A DNA stretch of 26,642 nucleotides. It comes from DASQUP01 sp035641235 (lineage in GTDB: Bacteria > Actinomycetota > CADDZG01 > WHSQ01). The notes under the pieces are model-generated. The model did not search any database, was not told the DNA's origin, and worked only from the letters and a program-made list of their open reading frames with translations. Location: contig DASQUP010000309.1 in NCBI GenBank assembly GCA_035641235.1, forward strand, positions 1 to 26,642, given 5' to 3'. A program made the translations under genes and the position numbers. Shown one piece after another: positions 14,471 through 22,704 of this stretch; position 1 is the stretch's first letter, and the number at the start of each line of letters is the position of its first letter.

Positions 14471-15772
14471 CTACAGTGTGCCGTGATCGTCGAGGCGCGC
14501 GTGCACGGCGCGCCCATGGGCGTGCAGACCCTCGGCCTCCGCCAGGGCGTCGACGTGCGGGGCCAGGCGCTCGAGGGCGCTGGGCTCGAGCCCGGAGACG
14601 TAGATGCGTTTTATGAAGTCGGCGACACCCAGGCCCGACGACCAGCGCGCCGTTCCGCCGCTCGGAAGGATGTGGTTCGTACCGGCGACGTAGTCCCCGA
14701 CAGACACCGGCGAGTTCGGGCCGACGAACACGGCGCCGGCGTTTCGGATCGAGTCGAGAGCGTCGAGAGCTCCGGCGAAGATGAGCTCGAGGTGCTCGGG
14801 GGCGAGGGCGTTTGCCGTGGCGATCGCGTGGTCCCGGTCCCTAACCAGCACGGCGCGCCCGCCCTCGATAAGAGTGTTCTCGACGTCCTCGGGCCGCTCG
14901 TGCCCCATCACCTCGATGTCGAGGCGCTGGATGACCTGCTCGGCGAGCTCGGGCACCCATGTGATCAGCGCATGCGTCCCCAGCGGGCCGTGTTCCGCCT
15001 GTGCCACGAGATCGGCGGCGAGGACCCGGGGATCGGCGGTGTCGTCGGCGATTATGGCGATCTCCGTGGGGCCGGCCTCCGAATCGGTGCCGACCCAGCC
15101 CTGGACGAACCGTTTGGCGAGGGTGACGTACACGTTGCCGGGCCCGACGATCTTCTCCACCGGCCTGACCGATTCCGTTCCGAAGGCGAGCGCGGCTATC
15201 GCCTGGGCGCCGCCCATCCTGTAGACCTCGCTGATCCCGGCCACCGAGCACGCCGCCAGAATGGCGTCCGGAATGTCGGCTCCGGGCTGCGGCGGCGAAC
15301 ACAGGGCGATCCCACTGCCCACGCCGGCGACGCGGGCCGGCACCGACGCCATGATCACCGTCGACGGGTATGCGGCGCGCCCGCCCGGGGTGTAGATCCC
15401 GATGCGGCGCAGCGGCCTTATTAGTTCGCCCACCAGTTCGTCGTCGCGCTGTTCGAGCCAGCCTTCGGGCTTCGCGCGCTCGCACGTGGACCTGAGCCTT
15501 TCGGCCATCACCTCGAGAGCGTCGATCAGCTCCGGACGCACCAGGTTACGCGCCTTGTGAATGGTTTCCTCGGGGACACGGATATCGTCCGGTTGGATCG
15601 TCGCTCTGTCGAAACGTTCGGTGTACTCGAGCAAGGCCTTGTCGCCGCGCAGCCGCACGTTTTCCACGATCTCCCGGACGGTCTGCTCGGGATTGGCCTG
15701 CGCGCCGACGGGCTTTGGGCGCGGGATGTGCACGGGCGTGGACTGGTCGCGGCCGTCAATCAGCTCGAGCAT
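14471..15772 (-). CDS. hisD: Histidinol dehydrogenase
   Basis: A 433-residue enzyme for the last two steps, histidinol to histidine, using NAD and zinc. Visible: nucleotide-binding YTPGGRAAYPSTVIM, KIVGPGNVYV, the zinc His261 in AEHGPLG, catalytic Glu326 and His327 in NALAPEHLEL, and LPSGGTARWSSGLGVADF. It is the first gene of the his-trp run. The 77 bases ahead of it contain no convincing promoter, no run of His codons and no leader attenuator, so transcription may enter from the upstream membrane-protein gene or from dnaE. The ATG has only a weak ribosome site (CTCTGGGC). Confidence 0.98.
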   Translation of the reverse strand: MLELIDGRDQSTPVHIPRPKPVGAQANPEQTVREIVENVRLRGDKALLEYTERFDRATIQPDDIRVPEETIHKARNLVRPELIDALEVMAERLRSTCERAKPEGWLEQRDDELVGELIRPLRRIGIYTPGGRAAYPSTVIMASVPARVAGVGSGIALCSPPQPGADIPDAILAACSVAGISEVYRMGGAQAIAALAFGTESVRPVEKIVGPGNVYVTLAKRFVQGWVGTDSEAGPTEIAIIADDTADPRVLAADLVAQAEHGPLGTHALITWVPELAEQVIQRLDIEVMGHERPEDVENTLIEGGRAVLVRDRDHAIATANALAPEHLELIFAGALDALDSIRNAGAVFVGPNSPVSVGDYVAGTNHILPSGGTARWSSGLGVADFIKRIYVSGLEPSALERLAPHVDALAEAEGLHAHGRAVHARLDDHGTL

Positions 15773-15849
15773 GCCCAGAGGTTAGCCGCGGTCGAGTAGA
15801 GTCTGATCAAGGTTGACCGGCGTGCATGGGGTTGGGGCGACTGAGGCAG

Positions 15850-15867
15850 TCACTGACCAATCAGTGA
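15850..15867. repeat. Perfect 7-bp inverted repeat over the membrane-protein stop codon
   Basis: TCACTGA (15850-15856) and TCAGTGA (15861-15867) pair perfectly around a CCAA spacer. The left arm contains the stop codon of the membrane-protein gene (minus strand). No T-run follows on either strand, so it is a poor terminator; it could be an operator or an mRNA-end hairpin between that gene and hisD. Confidence 0.5.
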
Positions 15868-16503
15868 GCGGACCGCGGTAAAGACGATTGGCACGATTAC
15901 GACCGCAGCCCCGCCCAACAACGCGGAAATCAAAGCCACTCTGGCCAGGCTTGCATCGCGTCGGCCAGAAACGACGATGGGCATCAGCGCGATAACGGCG
16001 ATGAGTATGGCAACCAGCGGCCACCCAAGCTGCAGACTATCTACGATCTCAGGCAGCGACCAGGCCATAGGCAGCGCCATGTTCACGTCTCCAAGAATTC
16101 CCTTCCTCTGCGTCAGCGCCGCAACGAACCCCAGGGCCAAACACAGGGGTCCTGAAAGCACCACCCACGGAAAAGCTTCACGCCATCCCGCCGAAATCTC
16201 CACGGACTCGCGGACCACAAACAACGCATGGTAGGAAGCGAGCCATACAAGGAGGTAGACCCCCATCGTCTCCGCTCCGAGCAGGCCGGAGGCTCGAAAG
16301 GAGTGGTGGCCCCGAACGCTCCAGACCGTCAGTACGAACCCGATAGTCACCCACGGGGCGATCCCGCCACCCAAGAACTGAAGCGGACCGTCGACCTGCC
16401 TGAATAGCTGCGCGGTCACGCCGACGACACCGCCGACAAGAACGGCTTGCGCGAGTCGGCCACCCCTTGAGGTTCTTTGGCTCTGTACCTGCACTAGGAG
16501 CAA
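15850..16503 (-). CDS. Membrane protein of unknown function, about six helices
   Basis: Up to 217 residues with hydrophobic stretches at about 20-33, 46-63, 77-96, 113-129, 158-175 and 186-212, separated by short charged loops (GRRDAS, RQVDGP). No catalytic motif is recognised; it resembles small actinobacterial six-helix proteins of the DUF6518 kind, but I cannot confirm that. The start is uncertain: TTG 16503 and GTG 16494 are the first options and neither has a clear ribosome site. It follows dnaE by 27 bases on the same strand and precedes hisD by 77, so it may be co-transcribed with either. Confidence 0.6.
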   Translation of the reverse strand: MLLVQVQSQRTSRGGRLAQAVLVGGVVGVTAQLFRQVDGPLQFLGGGIAPWVTIGFVLTVWSVRGHHSFRASGLLGAETMGVYLLVWLASYHALFVVRESVEISAGWREAFPWVVLSGPLCLALGFVAALTQRKGILGDVNMALPMAWSLPEIVDSLQLGWPLVAILIAVIALMPIVVSGRRDASLARVALISALLGGAAVVIVPIVFTAVRSLIGQ

Positions 16504-16530
16504 GTGTTGCGCAAAAGAACGGCTGACGGG

Positions 16531-19500
16531 CTACGCGCTGGTGAAAGCCGTTGGGCCGAGCAGCGCCTTCAGCTCCGCGTGAAGGCCGTTCGACGTGTCG
16601 ACCCAGTACTCGCTGCCGAGGCGCAGCACTACCTTCCGCTCACCGCTGTCGAGATTAAGAAATACCTGGGTGCTGCCGGGATGGCTGCTTAGAACGTCCT
16701 TCAGCTGATCCACGACCTTCGGCGTGCAGGAGTCGACGGCCAGGTTTATCTGTAAAGGGTCGTCGATCCCGAGTTTGGGCTCGTGAACCTCCATCGCAAT
16801 CAACTTGACCGTGTCATCACGCACATCTCGGTCGGTCCGGCCCTTTATCAGGAGGATGGCATCGGGCCGAATCAGCCCCGCGTACATCTCGGCGACCTTC
16901 GGGAATGCTATGACTTCCACGACGGCGCCGGACAGATCCTCGAGGGCCATGATCACCATTACTTCGCCGCGGCGCGTGACCCGCTTGGACATCCCGGAAA
17001 CCATCCCGCCGACCGTCAGTATGTCGCCCTGCGGCCGCGATCCCAGAGCCGAGAGGGGCGCGTCGGTCATCCGCGCCAGCAGTCCCTCGACTCCTAGGAG
17101 CGGATGGTCCGACACGTACAGCCCGAGCATCTCCTTCTCGAACGCGAGCAAGATGCTCTTGTCGAACTCCTCGAGCGAGATCGGGTGCTCCGGGTCGTGG
17201 GTCGACCCGTTCTCGCCGCCGCCCAGTGCTCCGAACAAGGAGAACTGCCCGGCGTCCTCGTTTCGACGCCGGGCCACGACGTCGTCGACGATCGCCTCGG
17301 CGGATTCCACGATCCCCTTGCGCGTGTGGCCGAGCGACTCGAACGCACCGGCCTTGGCGAGTGCTTCAACAGTCTTCTTGTTGAGGCAGATGTAGTCGAC
17401 CTTCCGGCAGAAGTCGTGGAACGAAACGAACGCACCTTTGTTCTTTCTCGCCTCGATGACCTTGGCGACAACGTTCTCGCCGACGTGGCGCACTGCAGAC
17501 AGGCCGAAGCGAATGGCTTCGCCAACGGGGGTGAAATCGACGTCGGACGAGGTGATGTCCGGTGGAAGAACGTCGATGTTCATCCGGCGCGCCATGTGCA
17601 AGTACTTGGGTTTGTCGTCCTTGCGATCCTTTACGGAAGTGAGCAGCGCGGCCATGTACTCCACGGGATAGTGGGCCTTCAGCCACGCGGTCTGATACGC
17701 GATGTACGCGTAGCTCGCGGAGTGGGCGCGGTTGAACGAGTAGTCGGCGAAAGGCTGGATGAGCCCCCACAGCTTGCGGGCTCCGTTCTCGTCAAGCCCC
17801 TTCTTGACGCAACCCTCGATGAAGACGGGCTCCTCAGACGCCATGAGCTGACGGTCTTTCTTGCCGATCGCCTTGCGGACCTTGTCGGCCTTGCCGGGTG
17901 AGTAACCGGCAAGCTTCTGCAGGAGCATCACGATCTGCTCCTGGTACACGAGAATGCCGTAGGTCTCCTTTGTTATGTCTTCGAGGCTTGGATGCAGGTA
18001 CTCGATCGATTCCGGGTTGTTCTTGCGGGCGATGTAGGCGGGGATCTGCTCCATCGGGCCGGGGCGGTATAGAGCGATAAGAGCCATGATCTGCTCGAAG
18101 CGATCGGGCTTGAGCTGGACGAGCAGCCGCCGCATCCCCTCTGACTCGAGCTGGAAGACGCCGTCTGAATCGCCCCGTTGGAGCATCTCGTACACGACGG
18201 GGTCGGCAAGATCGAGTGAGTCGACGTCGACGTCCGAGCCGCGGTTCATCTTTATGTAGTCGCGTGTGAGCTCGATGACGGTGAGGTTGCGTAGCCCGAG
18301 GAAGTCCATCTTCAGCAGGCCGAGAGCCTCGACCCCCTTCATGTCGAACTGAGTCACGACCTCGTCGTGGTCACCGCGCTTCAGTGGAACATGTTCGATG
18401 AGCGGATCGCGGCCGATCACGACGCCGGCCGCGTGGATGCCGGCGGAGCGCTTGAGGTTCTCGATCTTCAGCGCGGTGTCGATGATCTGCTTCGCCGCGC
18501 CGCCCTCCTCGTATGCTTCGCGCAGTTCCGGAGAGGTATCGAGCGCGCTCTGAAGCCCGGAGTCGCGGCCCATGATGAGCGGCGGATACATCTTCGTCAG
18601 GCGATCGCCTTCCATGTACGGGAAGCCGAGGACCCGCGCCGCGTCCTTGATCGCCTGCTTCCCCTTGATGGTGCCGTAGGTGACGATCTGCGCGACATGG
18701 TCCTCGCCGTACTTCTCCTGCACGTAGCGGATGACGTCGCCGCGCCTGCGCTCGTCGAAATCTATGTCGATGTCCGGCATGGCGATGCGCTCGGGATTCA
18801 AAAAGCGCTCAAACATGAGGTCGTAGCGGATGGGGTCGAGCTCGGTGATACCGAGTGCATACGAGACGACCGATCCGGCCGCGCTCCCCCGCCCCGGTCC
18901 GACGCGGATCCCCTGGCGCTTCGCCCAGTTGACGAAGTCCTGCACGACCAGGAAGTACTCCGGGAACTGCATCTCGGTGATTACCTTGAGCTCGTACTCC
19001 GCCCGCTCGCGCACCTCGGGATCGACGTCGCCGTAGCGGTGGCGCAGGCCGTCGATGACGAGGTTGTGGAGGTGCGAGTCGAGGGTCTCGCCGGACGGGA
19101 GGTCGAAACGCGGGAGCAGGGTCTTGCCGAACTCGATGTTGACGTTGCAGCGCTCGGCAACCTCGAGCGTCGTCTCGCACGCACCGGGCCAGCGGGCGAA
19201 CTGCTGGGCCATCTCCTCGGGTGTCTTTAGGTAGAACTCCTCGGAGTCGAACTTGAACCGGTTCGGGTCCGAGAGCTCGCTGCCCGTGTTAATGCACAGC
19301 AGCACCTCGTGTGCGCCGGCGTCTTCTTTGTTTGTGTAGTGGGAGTCGTTGGTGCACACCCACGGAATGCCCATCTCCTTACCGATGGCCACGAGCTCGT
19401 CGTTGAGCGACTTCTGGACCGGGATGCCGTGGTCCTGGAGCTCCAGGTAGAAGCGGTCGCCGAACAGCTCCCTGTATTGGGCGACCTTCCGGCGCGCCCC

Positions 19501-19962
19501 GGCGAGGTCGCCGGCAACGATGCGTTTGGGGATCTCGGCGCTCAGGCATCCGGAGAGGCAGATGACTCCCTCGGAGTACTCGGTCAGGAGCTCCCAGTCG
19601 GAGCGAGGGTAGTAGTGGAATCCCTCGAGCCACGCCTTGCTCGAGATGTTGACGAGGTTGTGGTAGCCGGTGTCGTCGGCGGCGAGCAAAGTGAGGTGGT
19701 ACGTGTTGTCGCCGTTGTCGCGCTGGCCCGGCTTGGTGCGGCGGTTGCCGTCGAAGAGGTAGCCCTCCATGCCGAGGATGGGCTTGACGCCGGTCTTGTC
19801 GCCGGTGCGATAGAACTCCAGGGCGCCGTACATGACACCGTGGTCGGTGATGGCGCAGGCCGGCATCCCGGCATCCGCAGCGGCCTCGAACATGTCCTTG
19901 ACCCGGCTGGCGCCGTCGAGCATCGAGTACTCGCTGTGGGCATGGAGATGAACGAAGCTCAC
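16531..19962 (-). CDS. dnaE: DNA polymerase III alpha subunit, DnaE1 type
   Basis: About 1143 residues. The replicative polymerase. The N-terminal PHP domain keeps all nine expected metal ligands: two His and Asp in HLHAHSEYSMLDG, His in TDHGV, Glu in GMEGY, His in TYHLTLLA, Cys in CLSGC, and Asp and His in NDSHY, so it should be an active proofreading exonuclease as in mycobacteria. Catalytic Asp are in PDIDIDFDERRRGD (about 394-400) and KMDFLGLRN (about 551). The fingers (SFNRAHSASYAYIAYQTAW), helix-hairpin-helix and OB fold (ILTVGGMVSGMSKRVTRRGEVM) follow. No intein. GTG 19962 gives the usual start SFVHLH; AAGGGGG lies 11 bases upstream. An upstream TTG at 19995 is unlikely. Confidence 0.97.
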   Translation of the reverse strand: MSFVHLHAHSEYSMLDGASRVKDMFEAAADAGMPACAITDHGVMYGALEFYRTGDKTGVKPILGMEGYLFDGNRRTKPGQRDNGDNTYHLTLLAADDTGYHNLVNISSKAWLEGFHYYPRSDWELLTEYSEGVICLSGCLSAEIPKRIVAGDLAGARRKVAQYRELFGDRFYLELQDHGIPVQKSLNDELVAIGKEMGIPWVCTNDSHYTNKEDAGAHEVLLCINTGSELSDPNRFKFDSEEFYLKTPEEMAQQFARWPGACETTLEVAERCNVNIEFGKTLLPRFDLPSGETLDSHLHNLVIDGLRHRYGDVDPEVRERAEYELKVITEMQFPEYFLVVQDFVNWAKRQGIRVGPGRGSAAGSVVSYALGITELDPIRYDLMFERFLNPERIAMPDIDIDFDERRRGDVIRYVQEKYGEDHVAQIVTYGTIKGKQAIKDAARVLGFPYMEGDRLTKMYPPLIMGRDSGLQSALDTSPELREAYEEGGAAKQIIDTALKIENLKRSAGIHAAGVVIGRDPLIEHVPLKRGDHDEVVTQFDMKGVEALGLLKMDFLGLRNLTVIELTRDYIKMNRGSDVDVDSLDLADPVVYEMLQRGDSDGVFQLESEGMRRLLVQLKPDRFEQIMALIALYRPGPMEQIPAYIARKNNPESIEYLHPSLEDITKETYGILVYQEQIVMLLQKLAGYSPGKADKVRKAIGKKDRQLMASEEPVFIEGCVKKGLDENGARKLWGLIQPFADYSFNRAHSASYAYIAYQTAWLKAHYPVEYMAALLTSVKDRKDDKPKYLHMARRMNIDVLPPDITSSDVDFTPVGEAIRFGLSAVRHVGENVVAKVIEARKNKGAFVSFHDFCRKVDYICLNKKTVEALAKAGAFESLGHTRKGIVESAEAIVDDVVARRRNEDAGQFSLFGALGGGENGSTHDPEHPISLEEFDKSILLAFEKEMLGLYVSDHPLLGVEGLLARMTDAPLSALGSRPQGDILTVGGMVSGMSKRVTRRGEVMVIMALEDLSGAVVEVIAFPKVAEMYAGLIRPDAILLIKGRTDRDVRDDTVKLIAMEVHEPKLGIDDPLQINLAVDSCTPKVVDQLKDVLSSHPGSTQVFLNLDSGERKVVLRLGSEYWVDTSNGLHAELKALLGPTAFTSA

Positions 19963-20145
19963 TGCTCGGCGCGCCCCCTTCCCGATTTCAAGCAAAGATG
20001 TGAATTACAAGGGTGTCGTTTAGAAAACCACCTCGGGAAGTGATGGTGCAAGCACTGATGTGCATTCCGGTCCCAGAGTCACTGAATATGGCTGTTGATC
20101 ACAAGACTCCGGAACCTGTGGATTCGGTGTGGATGCTCCCGAGGG

Positions 20146-21063
20146 TTAGCTGAGCAAGCGAGCCAGGTCATTTAGAAAAGCAAGCGGACGAGTCTCGTCC
20201 TCGGACGTGAACCTGAGAATGCGCCACCCGCGACTGACCAGGGCATTTTGTCGGCGCCGGTCTCGCATCCAATCCCCCCTGGCGGAATGGAACTCGTATC
20301 CGTCTGCCTCCAGGCCGATTAGCAAATCGGGATACGCAGCGTCCAGGCGTCCCACGAAGGTCCCCTGGTCCCATACCGGTAATTGTTTGACCGGTTGGGG
20401 GAAGCCGTACCTTGCCAGGGCCTCCAGCATTGCCCTTTCGAGGTGGCTTTCTTCGTGGGGACGCTCTTGCTCGTAGCGGGAGAGCACCTCACGGAGAGCA
20501 GATGTCCCCGGCCGACCCATGGCTGCCGATCGGGCAAGCTGGTCAAGCAGGACGGGAAGGGTGAAGGAGCGATGCGTCAAGCCGATGTCCAAGATCGTGC
20601 CCAGGGCCTTGGGACCCACAACCGACCCTATGTCGAGGAGCGTCCGAGGGGCCGTCGTGGTGGGAATTCCATTCAGGATCGTGACGTCGCAATCTGGGAG
20701 GTAATTGGTCCGGTGAAGGACGAATGACTGCTGTCGCCGGAACCGAGACTGGTCCGTCAGCAGCTCGATCTCGTTCGTCTTGATGCTTGCAAAGCGATGG
20801 AGGCGCGCCGCAGTCAATCTGCAAGCAACTGCCCCATCCTCAAACGAGAGGCATGCGGCCCGCACTCGCTGCCAGTAGGAACCGTCTGTGGGGCCAGCGG
20901 AATAGATGCCTGGAAGGACAGCCTCGAGGCCGCCGGACTTCGTCTGCCGTTTGATCCATGAGGGGGAAAGGCCGTCTGCAAGAAGTTGCTGGCGGCTGAC
21001 CAGCTGGTACTGCTCCCTCGCGAGCTCCAGATGCTTGCGACCAGCCTGGATGAAACTGTTCAT
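20146..21063 (-). CDS. AbiEi-like N-terminal domain plus DUF559 (Vsr-like) nuclease-fold protein
   Basis: About 305 residues. The N-terminal third resembles the AbiEi antitoxin/winged-helix region (QYQLVSRQQLLADGLSPSWIKRQ, GLEAVLPGIYSAG), the middle is helical, and the C-terminus is a DUF559 domain of the Vsr/PD-(D/E)xK type: VGRLDAAYPDLLIGLEADGY, EFHSARGDWMRDRRRQNAL, SRGWRILRFTSED. The Asp, Glu and the H-x-R-D-R pattern of the fold are intact, so nuclease activity is possible. Such proteins are frequent, often solitary, in actinobacteria. No AbiEii toxin partner is adjacent. ATG 21063 is chosen; a GTG three codons earlier is possible. It sits alone between dnaE and rluD and is probably an accessory insertion. 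Confidence 0.83.
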   Translation of the reverse strand: MNSFIQAGRKHLELAREQYQLVSRQQLLADGLSPSWIKRQTKSGGLEAVLPGIYSAGPTDGSYWQRVRAACLSFEDGAVACRLTAARLHRFASIKTNEIELLTDQSRFRRQQSFVLHRTNYLPDCDVTILNGIPTTTAPRTLLDIGSVVGPKALGTILDIGLTHRSFTLPVLLDQLARSAAMGRPGTSALREVLSRYEQERPHEESHLERAMLEALARYGFPQPVKQLPVWDQGTFVGRLDAAYPDLLIGLEADGYEFHSARGDWMRDRRRQNALVSRGWRILRFTSEDETRPLAFLNDLARLLS

Positions 21064-21214
21064 GCGCCCCACTAAAGGACGCCGGCTCGGCCCTCGTTGT
21101 GAACCAGATCACTCTTTGGGCGATTTTTTCGCGGCCCCGAAGGAATCTGCGGCCCAATTCACGCTCTGAGTGCATCTGGGGCCGCTATGCGGACCTAAAT
21201 ACACTCAAAGCATC

Positions 21215-21246
21215 AAAAGGTCCGGCCATAGCCGAGCCGGCTGTGG
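21215..21246 (-). terminator. Possible terminator after rluD
   Basis: On the minus strand CCACAGCCG-GCT-CGGCTATGG (21226-21246) forms a nine-pair stem with one mismatch, followed after CCGGACC by four Ts (21215-21218). The T-run is short and not adjacent to the stem, so this is tentative. The remaining bases up to 21064 show no other clear element. Confidence 0.35.
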
Positions 21247-21254
21247 ATCCCGGA

Positions 21255-22175
21255 TTATGGTGCCGGCGGTTCTAGGCCGGCGCGCCGCAAGACCTCGGCC
21301 AGGTCGGTGGGGAGCGGATCGGACACCGCCACACGAGCTCCACTCGACGGGTGCGGGAAGGACAGCTTCCAGGCGTGCAGGAAGGGGCGGGTCAAGCCCA
21401 GACGCACAGCCAGCTCCGATGCACCCCCGTAAGTTCGATCCCCCAGCACGGGCGCGCCGAGGTGCGACAGGTGCACTCTGATCTGGTGCGTTCTCCCCGT
21501 CTCGAGGCGCGCCTCCAGCAAGGAGACCCCATCGCCCGAGCCGAGCACCGAGTAATGCGTCACCGAGGGCCTGCCGCCGGAGACCACCGCCATCCGCCGG
21601 CGCCTCACCGGGTGCCGGCCTACCGGCGCCTCGATCGTCCCGGACGCCGCGGGAGGCGCGCCGCGCACCAGAGCCAGGTAGCGCCGCTCGACCTCCCGCC
21701 GCCGCAGCGCATCCACCAAAAACGCCTGGGCGGAGTCGTCCCTGGCAATCAGCAGCAGCCCCGACGTGTCCTTGTCGAGGCGATGGACGATTCCGGGCCG
21801 GGTGCTCCCCATCCCGGCCAGGGGACCACCGAGCCCGAGAAGGGCATTCACGAGCGTCCCTGCTTCGTGGCCGCGGGCCGGGTGCGTCACGAGACCGGGC
21901 GGCTTCGAGACCACCATCACGCGCTCGTCTGTGTAGCGCACAGACAAGGGGATCTCTTCGGCCGCGGGCTCGGCGAACGTCGCCGACGGGACCTCTCCGG
22001 CGACAACGTCCGCGTCCTCAAGACGGTAGCTCGGCTTTGCCTCAGCGTCATTGACCCGAACCTCACCAGAGCGCAGGGCCCGCTGAGCCAGCGTTCTCGT
22101 GACGCCCGCTCGCTTCGCCAGCACTACATCCACCCGGCGCCCGACCTCCGCGCGCAGCGGGCGAAACCGGATCAC
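21255..22175 (-). CDS. rluD: RluA/RluD-family rRNA pseudouridine synthase
   Basis: A 306-residue enzyme isomerising uridines in large-subunit rRNA. An S4 RNA-binding domain (about 10-60; RRVDVVLAKRAGVTRTLAQR) precedes the catalytic domain with VVSKPPGLVTHPARG, GIVHRLDKDTSGLLLIA (catalytic Asp134), EARLETGRTHQIRVHL and LHAWKLSFPHP. The S4 plus catalytic layout and position after lspA fit RluD, though RluA/RluC specificity cannot be excluded. GTG 22175 overlaps the lspA stop as GTGA, so translation is coupled. Confidence 0.94.
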   Translation of the reverse strand: MIRFRPLRAEVGRRVDVVLAKRAGVTRTLAQRALRSGEVRVNDAEAKPSYRLEDADVVAGEVPSATFAEPAAEEIPLSVRYTDERVMVVSKPPGLVTHPARGHEAGTLVNALLGLGGPLAGMGSTRPGIVHRLDKDTSGLLLIARDDSAQAFLVDALRRREVERRYLALVRGAPPAASGTIEAPVGRHPVRRRRMAVVSGGRPSVTHYSVLGSGDGVSLLEARLETGRTHQIRVHLSHLGAPVLGDRTYGGASELAVRLGLTRPFLHAWKLSFPHPSSGARVAVSDPLPTDLAEVLRRAGLEPPAP

Positions 22176-22657
22176 GTCGGGCTGGCCTCCGAACGCGGCT
22201 TCGGGCGCGCACTAAGGAGCAGAATGATGGTGATTCCGACCACGATCGAGGCATCTGCCAGGTTGAAGACCGGCCACCAGTGGAAGTCGATGAAGTCGAC
22301 GACACGCCCCTCGGTGTCCCGGAATATCCGGTCGATCACGTTGCCGACTCCCCCTCCGAGAACCATCCCGAGCGGAATCGCCCACCGCTGATCCTCCAGC
22401 TTGTGGGCCCACACGAGGATCAGGACGATCACGACGAGGGTGGCCACCAAAAAGAAACCGGGAAGTCCCTGAAGGAGCCCGAAGGCACCGCCCGGATTGA
22501 AGGTGAGGTTCAACGTCACTGCGCCGGCGATCAGATCGATGGGCCCATCCCGAAGCCTCGACAGCGCTAGTGACTTCGTTATCTGGTCGAGGGCGACGAC
22601 GGTCCCCGCCGCCATCATCAGAAAGGCGTAGGTGCGCGACCTCGAGACATCATCCAC
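22172..22657 (-). CDS. lspA: Lipoprotein signal peptidase (signal peptidase II)
   Basis: A 161-residue inner-membrane aspartic protease that removes signal peptides from prolipoproteins; two lipoproteins in this window would be substrates. Four hydrophobic helices are visible. The catalytic pair is Asp109 in GGVGNVIDRIF and Asp135 in VFNLADASI; the family NLTFNPGGAFGLL and VALDQITK motifs are present. The start is GTG 22657, without a clear ribosome site; no better in-frame start is seen. It lies 47 bases after the DksA-like gene and overlaps rluD. Confidence 0.96.
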   Translation of the reverse strand: MDDVSRSRTYAFLMMAAGTVVALDQITKSLALSRLRDGPIDLIAGAVTLNLTFNPGGAFGLLQGLPGFFLVATLVVIVLILVWAHKLEDQRWAIPLGMVLGGGVGNVIDRIFRDTEGRVVDFIDFHWWPVFNLADASIVVGITIILLLSARPKPRSEASPT

Positions 22658-22704
22658 GACGAATGTTTACACCGCTCGGGCAAGCTATGCCGTGCGGCAG
22701 GGGC

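Noticed and set aside
15773..15849. Histidine leader peptide and attenuator before hisD
   Set aside because: The only tiny frame (six codons, one His) has no His run and no terminator/antiterminator pair follows it.
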